This document shows, piece by piece, positions 37,096-45,339 of a DNA stretch of 64,000 nt. The translations under genes and the position numbers were made by a program. Below the pieces are notes generated by a model that was given only the letters and a program-made list of their open reading frames with translations, searched no databases and was not told where the DNA came from. Origin of the DNA: Salmonella enterica subsp. enterica serovar Typhimurium str. LT2 (lineage in GTDB: Bacteria > Pseudomonadota > Gammaproteobacteria > Enterobacterales > Enterobacteriaceae); contig NC_003197.2 in assembly GCF_000006945.2 (NCBI RefSeq), positions 1,426,001 through 1,490,000 of the forward strand, read 5' to 3'. How positions within the stretch are numbered: position 1 is the first letter of the stretch; each line of letters starts with the position of its first letter.

Positions 37096-37989
37096 TTATG
37101 CCAGATCGCGTAAAAACGCGCTTACCGCTGCGAGGCAGGGCGCGATATTTTCTTCATGCGGGTTATGGCTGCTGCCGGGAATAGTGACCGCGCGGCAGTC
37201 TGAAATGTGAGAGAGAAGCGGAGAGACGACGCGCTCGGTTGCCTGATCGTTTTCGCCGCGTAGTACCAGAACAGGACAGCGTATCTGGCACAAATGGGGC
37301 GTAATATCCCAGTCGGCAAGTTTGCCATTTGCCGCCAGTTCATTGGTTCCCCATAAAATGTGATAAACCGTAGGGTCGGCGGCGAACTGCGCATTAGAGC
37401 GCTGAACATGAACGGCTTCTTCCGCGAGGGTATAAACGTGTCTGGCATAATAAGCGACCAGCTGTTCCGGTGGGTTTTGATAAATGACGGCGGGCATAAT
37501 GACGTTTTTGATATCGTCATCGGACATTGGCGTCAGAGCGTTAAAGAGCCGTATGGCTTCCTGTTGCCACAGGGCGATACTGGCCGGCGAACTGGCCAGT
37601 ATCGTCCCGCGAAGCCCGGCAGGCTGTAAGCAGGCGTGCTCTGCGGCAAGCATTCCGCCCCAGGAATGTCCCAGTATCGAATACCCGTGTCCAATACCCA
37701 GGTGATGAATTAATTGGGTTAATTGACGGAGATAACGCGCAATAGTCCAGAAAGACGCGTCAGCATGAGGAAAATGCGTTGAACGACCGCAGCCATATTG
37801 ATCGTAAAATATTACCATGCGCCCGTCATCAGCCAGACGGCGATAATTTAATAAATAATCAAAGCCGCCAGAAGGGCCGCCATGAAGGATAATGAGCGGC
37901 GTGAGTAATGATTTTCTGTCTCCATAAATCCGATAGCTTGTCAATATGTTTTCAGAAAACATTTCGCCATAGAGATAAGTATCATTCAT
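37096..37989 (-). CDS. S33 family proline iminopeptidase-like alpha/beta hydrolase
   Basis: This 297-residue protein has the alpha/beta hydrolase fold. The oxyanion segment is LHGGPSGGFDYL (about residue 35), followed by YDQYGCGRSTH. The nucleophile elbow is GHSWGGMLAAEHA (Ser near residue 108), the acid lies in LRGENDQATE (about residue 245), and the His in GSSHNPHEE (about residue 271). These match the proline iminopeptidase family, which releases an N-terminal residue, often proline, from small peptides. It has no signal peptide. It is 21 bp upstream of the permease gene in the same cluster. Confidence 0.85.
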   Translation of the reverse strand: MNDTYLYGEMFSENILTSYRIYGDRKSLLTPLIILHGGPSGGFDYLLNYRRLADDGRMVIFYDQYGCGRSTHFPHADASFWTIARYLRQLTQLIHHLGIGHGYSILGHSWGGMLAAEHACLQPAGLRGTILASSPASIALWQQEAIRLFNALTPMSDDDIKNVIMPAVIYQNPPEQLVAYYARHVYTLAEEAVHVQRSNAQFAADPTVYHILWGTNELAANGKLADWDITPHLCQIRCPVLVLRGENDQATERVVSPLLSHISDCRAVTIPGSSHNPHEENIAPCLAAVSAFLRDLA

Positions 37990-38047
37990 ATTCTTAATGA
38001 CTCAGTGTGTGGCAGGGCAGGCGAAATTTATATTCGCCTGGATAATA

Positions 38048-38785
38048 TTATTTTTTTATTGTGTGTAAAACATTACACCAGAAGGTGGCGTAATGTTCCC
38101 ATTGCAGAAACTGCGGACTTCCCCAGTGCGGCGAACAATCACTGGCAAAACAACATACTTTCCCTTTATGGTAAGTACCCATAACTAACAGTGGATCGCC
38201 ATTAATTTCAGCAAGGACCTGACTATTTTCTTTGGCGATAAGCTTGTTATAGCCCAACAGCGGCGGCCATTCGCTAAATGGCTGGGTAATAACATGCTCT
38301 ACCGCAGTATTTACTGCTTTACATCCTTGCGGTAGTTCTACGCGGTCATCTACATCCAGCATATCAACCGGCAATACTTCCGCCAGAACCGTATTTTTAT
38401 AATTGGCTTTTGCTTCTATTCCCGTAAAGGATAAATACCCGCCGATCATTAACAGACCGCCGCCCTCAGCAACATAATCGGCGATAAGTTGTAATGCATC
38501 AGGAATAATGTCCATATTATAAAACGTTCTGTTTTGTAGCAGGAACGTATTGCTACCGATATCACTGATGACGATCGCATCATAGCAGGCTAATGCTTCG
38601 GCGGTTTGTGGAAAACGAGTTTGCACAATATGGGCAGGCATGTAGTCCACATCGATATTACCCTGGCGTAAGCAGGATAATAAATAGTCTGCACCTTCTT
38701 CATATTTGCTCGATGTAAAGCTATCAAAACCTTTAGAGTGAATCATATGAATGTGCCAGGATTCGCCAATAAATAAAATTTTCAT
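38048..38785 (-). CDS. GATase1-like protein (class I glutamine amidotransferase-like)
   Basis: This 245-residue cytoplasmic protein starts MKILFIGESWHIHMIHSKGF and has a flavodoxin-like amidotransferase core (YDAIVISDIGSNTFLL near residue 90, and EGGGLLMIGGYLSFTG near residue 130). A canonical GxCxG nucleophile elbow is absent at that position (MIGGYLS), so glutaminase chemistry is doubtful. Related proteins of unknown role occur in Salmonella. It lies 11 bp downstream of the DeoR-PfkB gene and likely shares its transcript. Confidence 0.75.
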   Translation of the reverse strand: MKILFIGESWHIHMIHSKGFDSFTSSKYEEGADYLLSCLRQGNIDVDYMPAHIVQTRFPQTAEALACYDAIVISDIGSNTFLLQNRTFYNMDIIPDALQLIADYVAEGGGLLMIGGYLSFTGIEAKANYKNTVLAEVLPVDMLDVDDRVELPQGCKAVNTAVEHVITQPFSEWPPLLGYNKLIAKENSQVLAEINGDPLLVMGTYHKGKVCCFASDCSPHWGSPQFLQWEHYATFWCNVLHTIKK

Positions 38786-38796
38786 TATGTCACCTG

Positions 38797-40023
38797 TTAA
38801 TTAATGTGAATGACTTTATTAGATTGGGTACGCATTCGATGTAAAACCTGCAAGTGCTGAGGCATACTCGACGCACCGACTTGTTCCACCGCCAGAGAAG
38901 CGAAAGCGGAGGCATATTGAATGGCTGCGACCATGTCTGCTTGTCGCGCCAGCGCGGCGGCTAAGGCGCCATTAAAAGCGTCACCGGCCCCAGCGGCATC
39001 TTTTACCACGGCGCTCCACGCAGGAATATACAACGTGCGGGCGTGCTCACAGATCAGAGAGCCACGGGCGCCAAGGGTAATGATGACTTTTTTCACCCCG
39101 GATTGCAGAATAATATTTCCGGCTTTTTTTGCATCATTAATATCAGTAATGGTTACACCGGATAAAAAAGAGGCTTCAGTTTCATTCGGCGTGATGATGT
39201 CAATATCAGATAATAAATGCGTCACCTGTTTCGTATAGGGGGCAGGGTTCAGCATGATCATTTTATTTTCTTGTTTGCCCAGACGAATAAATTCAGTCAA
39301 CGCTTCAATGTTCGTTTCGAGCTGCATTAACATAACGTCAGACTCGGCGATATAACGGTGTTGCTCATTAATCTCTTGCGTGGTGAGCATCATATTGGCG
39401 CCAGGGTAGATGGCGATAATATTATCGCCATCCACGGCGGAGACATAGATCAATGCGCTACCGGTGGGTGCTTTATCTGTTTGATACGCGCTGTATGAGG
39501 TGATGCCTGATTGAATAATATGATTCATAGCAAATGCGCTGAACTGATCTTTGCCCACTTTAAAAATAAAATGTGCCGCAGCGCCAGCGTTGTTTGCCGC
39601 TAAAGCCTGGTTGGCTCCTTTACCTCCAGGATAGAATCCAAATTGACTGGCCAGAATGGATTCTCCGCTTTGTGGAAACCACGGCACGGTTGCTGAAACA
39701 TCAATATTGAATGAGCCTAAAACACACACCTTGCCTGCTTTTTTTGGGTTTTCCCGGCGCAGTTTTGCATCCTGATGGATTGGCGTGGCGATAGTGCTGG
39801 AGATATCAATCTTATTTTCAGTGATAAGCTTACTCAGCGCGTCACGGTTTAAAATCCCTCCGCCATAGCAACGCTGAAGCATACCTGATTTCTGGAAATA
39901 GCGTAGATCGGAACGAATAGTCTCCTGGCTAACCTTATAAAGGTCTGAAAGTTTACTGACGCTAACACTATTATCCTTTATCAGTAAATTAATGATGGCA
40001 TGACGTCTTTCTTCTTTAAACAT
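38797..40023 (-). CDS. DeoR-type repressor fused to a PfkB/ribokinase-like kinase
   Basis: This 408-residue protein joins two domains. Residues 1-60 form a DeoR helix-turn-helix (ERRHAIINLLIKDNSVSVSK, then YKVSQETIRSDLRYFQKSG). Residues about 90-395 form a ribokinase-family domain with signature 1 YPGGKGANQALAANNAGA (about residue 140) and signature 2 KDAAGAGDAFNGALAAAL holding the catalytic Asp (about residue 345). The usual DeoR sugar-sensing domain is replaced by a kinase. It could both phosphorylate the inducer and sense it. It is the first gene of the four-gene cluster, with repeats upstream that may be its operators. Known as orf408 beside ttr in Salmonella. Confidence 0.88.
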   Translation of the reverse strand: MFKEERRHAIINLLIKDNSVSVSKLSDLYKVSQETIRSDLRYFQKSGMLQRCYGGGILNRDALSKLITENKIDISSTIATPIHQDAKLRRENPKKAGKVCVLGSFNIDVSATVPWFPQSGESILASQFGFYPGGKGANQALAANNAGAAAHFIFKVGKDQFSAFAMNHIIQSGITSYSAYQTDKAPTGSALIYVSAVDGDNIIAIYPGANMMLTTQEINEQHRYIAESDVMLMQLETNIEALTEFIRLGKQENKMIMLNPAPYTKQVTHLLSDIDIITPNETEASFLSGVTITDINDAKKAGNIILQSGVKKVIITLGARGSLICEHARTLYIPAWSAVVKDAAGAGDAFNGALAAALARQADMVAAIQYASAFASLAVEQVGASSMPQHLQVLHRMRTQSNKVIHIN

Positions 40024-40345
40024 ATTGCCTCCGGGTAGTGAGTTGAATTGTATTTATGGCAATGTTGTCATGCGGTGAATTCAATCACAGATTATGCGGT
40101 CAACCGGAAGTAACCCCAAATGAATGTCAATAATCAGAAGCGCAGCCAATGTGTTAAATATTAATTGCTTACAGAAGGGGAAAATAGTTTTGTGAGTGTT
40201 GTCATATATTTTCTATGTAATATGACGGGGTGAACGTAAAATAGTTGGGCTTGCACGATTCAGTGAGTATATGCAGCCGGACAGCGTTCGCTTATCAGTC
40301 TCTACCCTCGACGAAATAAGACGATATCGCTCTCCGGCCCGGGGG
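40024..40345. promoter_or_regulatory. control region of the DeoR-PfkB cluster
   Basis: This 322-bp gap contains the promoter of the minus-strand cluster and the 3' end of ttrA. The inverted repeat TTGAATT (40043-40049) / AATTCAA (40078-40084) sits just upstream of the start codon. The direct repeat TGTTGTCAT occurs at 40063-40071 and 40197-40205. These are candidate operators for the encoded DeoR-type protein. No additional gene is seen. Confidence 0.4.
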
Positions 40346-43300
40346 TTATATACGCTCGATTTTTGCCGGCAGCCCCTGACGTACTGCCGCGCCAGAAACC
40401 CAGTCGAGCCAGGTGTTGGTAATGGTTCTTGTCGGATCGGCAAAGCCCAGATCGTTAAGATTTATGCCTGCCCTGATTTGTGGATCATACGGCATAGGCA
40501 CGCCATCCAGAGAGTGCTGCGTTGCGCCCATCTCGCGGTGGCCATATCCGTGTTCGATGGCGATGACGCCTGGCATCACGCCATTTAACAAACTGATTTG
40601 CGCCACGACCTGACCGCCCGGCGTAATGATCCGTACCCGATCGCCATGTTGCAGTCCATAACGCTCGCCGTCTTGCGGATTCAGCGCCACCAGGTTTGCT
40701 GGCTTCACATGGTGTAAGCGCGGGATGACGGCTGTTGAGCTGGACATGGTATTTGATTTAAATGAAATCAGTTTCAGCGGCCATTGCCCAATGGGAAACT
40801 GGTCGTCAATCGCACGACCATCTGACAAACGCGCCGGATACCAGACCGGGCAACCGCTGAAGCGCTCCCCGGTGATGGCGTGACGGTGGGCGGCGACATC
40901 TGCATTCCAGATCTGTAAGGGTTTTTTCCACGCGTTACCTAACCGTTGCTCCGTATAGCCGCTATCCTCGGGCGCAAACCGGCCGCCACGCGAGTAGATA
41001 AACGCCACGCGACCGACCTCATCAGCTTTAAGCGTGTGCTGAATTGCTGGCAGAATGCGGCTGACGCCGGTAAGCGAAATATCTTCCTGATTTGCCAGCG
41101 CGACCGGCGTCTTGCCCATAAAGGCGATATTAGCGGCTACGCGCAGATAGAAGTCTTCCGCCCGGTTCAGTGGAAAAGTATTGCCCTGCGGATCGGTTAT
41201 CGCCCGGTCGCCGAAGCCGGGCAGATGGAGCCGTTTTGCTACCGCAATACAAAATGCTTCCATTGAGACAGGTTGCCCGTCCGCCGTGCGGTGAGTGGCG
41301 GGGGCGACAACCGGCCAGCGGGCGGTAGTGGCTTTACTGGCTACGCCGCCCCAGGGCGCCGTAAAGCCCCAGCTCTCAAAATTGTGCGTATCCGGCACAA
41401 TGTAATCCGCCAGCGCCGTCGTTTCATTCATAAAGGCGTCAATCGCGATAAAGAGCGGCAGTCGGCGAGGGTCTTTTAGTTTTTCTTCCGCCACGGCGCG
41501 TAGACCGGGAACACCGTAAAACGGGTTGCTCATATTGGAAATCCAGGCTTTAAGCGGATAAGGATAGCCTTCGAGCGCGGAGGTCAACAGTTCGGTAAGC
41601 TGGCCTGCCACAAAGGGATACCACGGCGCTTTGGCTGGATAAGGGGATTGCCCACCGGCAATTTTGTCGCGGTATTCTTCCGATGCTTCATAAGCGGTTT
41701 TGCTACGGGCAATACTTAACCCGGACGGTTTCACTTTTCCGGCAAAACTGTTCATGTTGTAGCGGGGGCCGTCGCTAACGCCGTTGAATTTGCCGCCGCC
41801 GACAAAGACGCCGCCGGACAAGCTGAGGTTGCCGATCAGCGCGTTAAGCATCATGACCGACCAGGCGTTATAAAACCCATTGCCGGCCATCATGCCGCCG
41901 TGACTGATGACCGCAGCTTTACGTCCGTGACTGGTAAAGGTTTCCGCCAGCGCGATAATTTGCGCTTCCGGCACGCCGCACTGTTCGCTGTATTGCGCCA
42001 ACGAGAGCTTTTCTGCCGCCTCTTTCAGGCGTTGCAACCCGCTCTTCACCGTGACCCGTTGGCCGTCGGCGAGCGTAACGTACTGCGTCACGAAAAGCCG
42101 TGCCTGTCGGCAAGTGGACGCATCGACCAACTCGCCGTCGGTATTCAGTACGACAGGGGTCTCTTCGCCATCGGGCGTAAGATGGCGCAGCGTCAGGTGT
42201 TGTCCGGCAAGCGTCGGCAGCTCATCCGCAATGACCAGGTGCGTGGCGTTGGTCCAACTTTGCTCGCCGGCCTGCTGCATCGCCTGTACGCCGGGAATCG
42301 CCAGATAATCAGCATTATAACGTTGATTATCCATGATCCAGCGGATCATCCCCATTGCCAGCGCCGAATCACTGCCGGGCATGACCGGTTGCCAGCGACC
42401 GCGAGGATCGGCGAGCACCGTTGATAAGGGGAGGGCGGGGGCGACCACGACGTATTGAAAATTCTCACGCAGTCGGGCGCTCGCCAACTGACGTGCCTGG
42501 CGTTTAAACGGATTGCCGGACTGTGCCGGGGAGGTGCCCATAAAGAGCGCAAACTCCACGTTTTCCCAGTCGGGTTTGACATGCGGGTTTTTATCCAGAT
42601 CGCCCATCAATGCCCCGGAGCCGGCCCGGTAAGCCAGTCCACAGTAGGCGCCATGCGCGCCGAAATTCTTGCTGCCGAAGCTATTTAGCGCAAAACGACG
42701 CAGAAACGCATCGCGGCCTTCGTCGCTGGTATTCGTGACCAGTAACTGATTGGTTTTGGGCCCGAAACTGGGGTGCTTTGCGTCAATTGGCGTATCCGGC
42801 GCATGAATAGCGCGCAGTCCGTCCACATGACCTTCGCCAAACAGATCGCCGCCTTCCACGACTTCTTCAATAAGTTGCTCAAAGCTGATGCGCTGCCATT
42901 TCCCTTCGCCGCGTTTACCCACGCGTTTCATCGGTTCAAGCAGTCGTAGCGGACTGTACAGGCTTTCCAGCAGCGTGGCGCCGCGCGCGCAGGCGGTTGA
43001 GCGGGCGTCAAGACCGCTTTCTCCCGCCAGTTGCTCCATGGCTTCGCTAAAAGGGACGGACGAGTCAATCGGGTGTTCCTGCGACAAGGGGTGATAGGGA
43101 TTGCCGGCGATGCGTATCACTTTGCCATCGGCATTAACCCGGGCGCGGATACCGCACTGTGTCCAACAGCCGAAGCATTGCGTCATGGCGATGGTTTGTT
43201 GTGGATTTTGCTGCCAGTGTGTTTGCGCCTGCGCCTCCGGAATTAACGCATTGCCAAAGATGCGGTCGCGCGTTACCTTGCCGGACGTCCCGTTTAACAG

Positions 43301-43408
43301 GCCATCAATTGCGCGTTTCGCCACATCACGGTAGCTCAGACCAAAAGTGACCATCCCACCGACGGCGAGACCGACTTTTAGCCACTGACGACGGGTTAAA
43401 TTAGCCAT
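40346..43408 (-). CDS. ttrA: tetrathionate reductase catalytic subunit A
   Basis: This 1020-residue molybdopterin guanine dinucleotide enzyme reduces tetrathionate to thiosulfate in the periplasm. It begins with a twin-arginine signal (LTRRQWLKVGLAVGG), then a [4Fe-4S] motif CFGCWTQCGIRARVNADGKV near residue 77. Molybdopterin oxidoreductase and dinucleotide-binding domains follow to the C-terminus (VALNPQDGERYGLQHGDRVR). It is the last gene of ttrBCA and overlaps ttrC by 8 bp. Confidence 0.96.
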   Translation of the reverse strand: MANLTRRQWLKVGLAVGGMVTFGLSYRDVAKRAIDGLLNGTSGKVTRDRIFGNALIPEAQAQTHWQQNPQQTIAMTQCFGCWTQCGIRARVNADGKVIRIAGNPYHPLSQEHPIDSSVPFSEAMEQLAGESGLDARSTACARGATLLESLYSPLRLLEPMKRVGKRGEGKWQRISFEQLIEEVVEGGDLFGEGHVDGLRAIHAPDTPIDAKHPSFGPKTNQLLVTNTSDEGRDAFLRRFALNSFGSKNFGAHGAYCGLAYRAGSGALMGDLDKNPHVKPDWENVEFALFMGTSPAQSGNPFKRQARQLASARLRENFQYVVVAPALPLSTVLADPRGRWQPVMPGSDSALAMGMIRWIMDNQRYNADYLAIPGVQAMQQAGEQSWTNATHLVIADELPTLAGQHLTLRHLTPDGEETPVVLNTDGELVDASTCRQARLFVTQYVTLADGQRVTVKSGLQRLKEAAEKLSLAQYSEQCGVPEAQIIALAETFTSHGRKAAVISHGGMMAGNGFYNAWSVMMLNALIGNLSLSGGVFVGGGKFNGVSDGPRYNMNSFAGKVKPSGLSIARSKTAYEASEEYRDKIAGGQSPYPAKAPWYPFVAGQLTELLTSALEGYPYPLKAWISNMSNPFYGVPGLRAVAEEKLKDPRRLPLFIAIDAFMNETTALADYIVPDTHNFESWGFTAPWGGVASKATTARWPVVAPATHRTADGQPVSMEAFCIAVAKRLHLPGFGDRAITDPQGNTFPLNRAEDFYLRVAANIAFMGKTPVALANQEDISLTGVSRILPAIQHTLKADEVGRVAFIYSRGGRFAPEDSGYTEQRLGNAWKKPLQIWNADVAAHRHAITGERFSGCPVWYPARLSDGRAIDDQFPIGQWPLKLISFKSNTMSSSTAVIPRLHHVKPANLVALNPQDGERYGLQHGDRVRIITPGGQVVAQISLLNGVMPGVIAIEHGYGHREMGATQHSLDGVPMPYDPQIRAGINLNDLGFADPTRTITNTWLDWVSGAAVRQGLPAKIERI

Positions 43409-44423
43409 GTTGTAATCTCCTGGTGAGTCCGTTCAGCGTTTCACGAATAATAATCAGTAGCGCTATCCACAGGCCGAAGGTGCCGAGAATAGCCAGCCAG
43501 CCATCCGTTCCGCCTGGTAACGAGTAAGGGTTAAATTGCGCGTTGAACTTGGGGACGGTTTGTACCTGAATCAACAATGTCCAGCGCATCAGCCAACATA
43601 GCGCCAGCGCGCTGAGAACCAGCAGGACGCGTCTTAGCTGTGATAACGGATGGCGTAGCGCCAGGCTACAGAACAGCAGTGTGCATACCCACAGCGCTAC
43701 CCAGCCGACAGCGTAATATTTGGCTGACAGGGCGACGGTAATCCACTGACGGATTGCCGTGCCGGAAAGCGTATCGCCGCTAACCCACATGGCCACAACC
43801 AGCCCCAGCGCCGCCAGCGTCCAGATTTGTCCCCACAATATTTTTGGCAGCCTTACCGAGTCGCGTCGGGCGGCGACAATCATCAGCGCGAAGAACGCCT
43901 GTAAGGCGCTAAGAAACATCGCCACGGGGAAGGCGTAGCTAAACCAGATTGGGCGCGCCAGCACAACGGAGACTTCGCGGCCGGTATAAATCAACAGGCC
44001 CACCGCGCAAAGCGCGCTGGCTAACGCCAACCATTTAGTGACGTTGTAACTTTTATTGAATAATCGTTTAATCTGCTGCGCCAGGAACCACAGAGCGAGA
44101 AATCCGGTAAACAGCGGCAGGAATAACGCTCCCCAGGGCATCCACGACCAGGGCGTCGGCCAGGCATAGAAATGCCAGACGCGGGCGGTCTGGTGCAGAT
44201 CCGCCGTCAGCGCCAGCGGTGCGGTAATCGCACAGGTAATGGCAATCAGTAATGCCCGATTTTCTTCTGTTGCGGCGTCTTTTTTCCGCCAGTGAAGATA
44301 ACAGGCAAACAGTGCGGCGCAGGCGGCAATGCCAATAAAAAAGAAATATTGTACCGCCCACGGCAGCCAGCTAATGTCCTGCGGGTGAGCCAGCACTTCT
44401 TCAATGATGAGTGAATGCGTCAT
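43401..44423 (-). CDS. ttrC: tetrathionate reductase membrane subunit C
   Basis: This 340-residue integral membrane protein of the NrfD family has about nine helices. It anchors TtrA and TtrB and oxidises menaquinol to supply electrons. It starts MTHSLIIEEVLAHPQDISWL and directly follows ttrB without a gap. Its 3' end overlaps ttrA by 8 bp, indicating coupled translation. Confidence 0.95.
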   Translation of the reverse strand: MTHSLIIEEVLAHPQDISWLPWAVQYFFFIGIAACAALFACYLHWRKKDAATEENRALLIAITCAITAPLALTADLHQTARVWHFYAWPTPWSWMPWGALFLPLFTGFLALWFLAQQIKRLFNKSYNVTKWLALASALCAVGLLIYTGREVSVVLARPIWFSYAFPVAMFLSALQAFFALMIVAARRDSVRLPKILWGQIWTLAALGLVVAMWVSGDTLSGTAIRQWITVALSAKYYAVGWVALWVCTLLFCSLALRHPLSQLRRVLLVLSALALCWLMRWTLLIQVQTVPKFNAQFNPYSLPGGTDGWLAILGTFGLWIALLIIIRETLNGLTRRLQHG

Positions 44424-45158
44424 TCAGACCTCCTGCCAAAGCGCGGGCTGCGCACGGCCCATTAATGGGGTGACAAAGGCGTCGTCCAGACCCAGGTAGA
44501 AAACATGGGGCGACGTGCCGTTTTCCGGCTTTAATACCTTGATAGCGTCGCGATGCTGATGAAGCATGGTGGCGATGCGGCTATGGGGATCTTTGATATC
44601 GCCAATAATACGCGCGCCGCCGACGCAGGACTCTACGCAAGCGGGTAACAGTCCGGCTTCCAGACGATGGACGCAAAACGTGCATTTATCGGCAGTTTGC
44701 GTTTCATGATTGATAAATCGGGCGTCGTAAGGACACGCCTGGACACAATAGGCGCAGCCGACGCAGCGTTTGTTATCCACCACCACAATGCCATCTTCCC
44801 GCTGAAAGGTGGCTTGTACCGGGCAGACCGGCACACAGGGGGGGTTATCGCAATGGTTGCACAGACGCGGCAACAGCACATTCGTGACTTCCTGACTACC
44901 TTCACGCTGGACCTGGTATTGGTTCACCGTCGTACGAAACGCGCCTTGCGGCGTTTGGTTTTCAATAGTGCAACTTACGGTACAGGACTGACAGCCGATA
45001 CAACGCCGCAGATCGATAAGCATGGCGTAACGGTGTCGGGGAGAGCCTTCATGCCGCTCCGGCGAAAAAGGAAATTTCGCTTCAGCCAGCGGAACCAGCG
45101 AGGCGCCAGCGGTCAGGACGCCAAGCTGCTGGAGAAATTGCCGTTTACTGCTGTCCAT
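44424..45158 (-). CDS. ttrB: tetrathionate reductase iron-sulfur subunit B
   Basis: This 244-residue periplasmic protein carries four [4Fe-4S] clusters, visible as CIGCQSCTVSC, CNHCDNPPCVPVCP, CVGCAYCVQACP and CTFCVHRLEAGLLPACVESC. Its Tat signal reads SSKRQFLQQLG, with Lys-Arg instead of twin Arg, a known natural exception reported for TtrB. A GGGAG ribosome site 5 bases upstream supports the ATG at 45158; the ATG at 45176, six codons earlier, is the alternative (250 residues). It is the first gene of ttrBCA, divergent from ttrSR. Confidence 0.94.
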   Translation of the reverse strand: MDSSKRQFLQQLGVLTAGASLVPLAEAKFPFSPERHEGSPRHRYAMLIDLRRCIGCQSCTVSCTIENQTPQGAFRTTVNQYQVQREGSQEVTNVLLPRLCNHCDNPPCVPVCPVQATFQREDGIVVVDNKRCVGCAYCVQACPYDARFINHETQTADKCTFCVHRLEAGLLPACVESCVGGARIIGDIKDPHSRIATMLHQHRDAIKVLKPENGTSPHVFYLGLDDAFVTPLMGRAQPALWQEV

Positions 45159-45275
45159 ATTGACTCCCGTCCACATTGCCAACAATGAAACATTTGTCAC
45201 GATGTTGGTTCATGTGTAATGAATAAAAAATGTCGATGATTTACAGTGTAAAAATCGAGGCGGGGTGCGCTCTAT

Positions 45276-45317
45276 TGTGGTTAACCACATACCCGGCTTG
45301 TTGTTGATCTAAAACAA
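45276..45317. promoter_or_regulatory. ttrBCA/ttrSR control sites (FNR-like site and palindrome)
   Basis: The perfect 14-base palindrome TGTGGTTAACCACA lies at 45276-45289. TTGATCTAAAACAA at 45304-45317 matches the FNR site TTGAT-N4-ATCAA with one mismatch. On the minus strand, TACACT at 45245-45250 could be the ttrB -10, which would put the palindrome near -44 and the FNR-like site near -72. ttrBCA is known to need TtrR with tetrathionate and FNR (OxrA) under anaerobiosis. Assignment of the palindrome to TtrR is inferred. Confidence 0.6.
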
Positions 45318-45339
45318 CATAATTGACAGGGATATTGGG

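Noticed and set aside
41900..42424. 174-codon ORF antisense to ttrA
   Set aside because: It is antisense to the conserved molybdoenzyme; there is no start signal.
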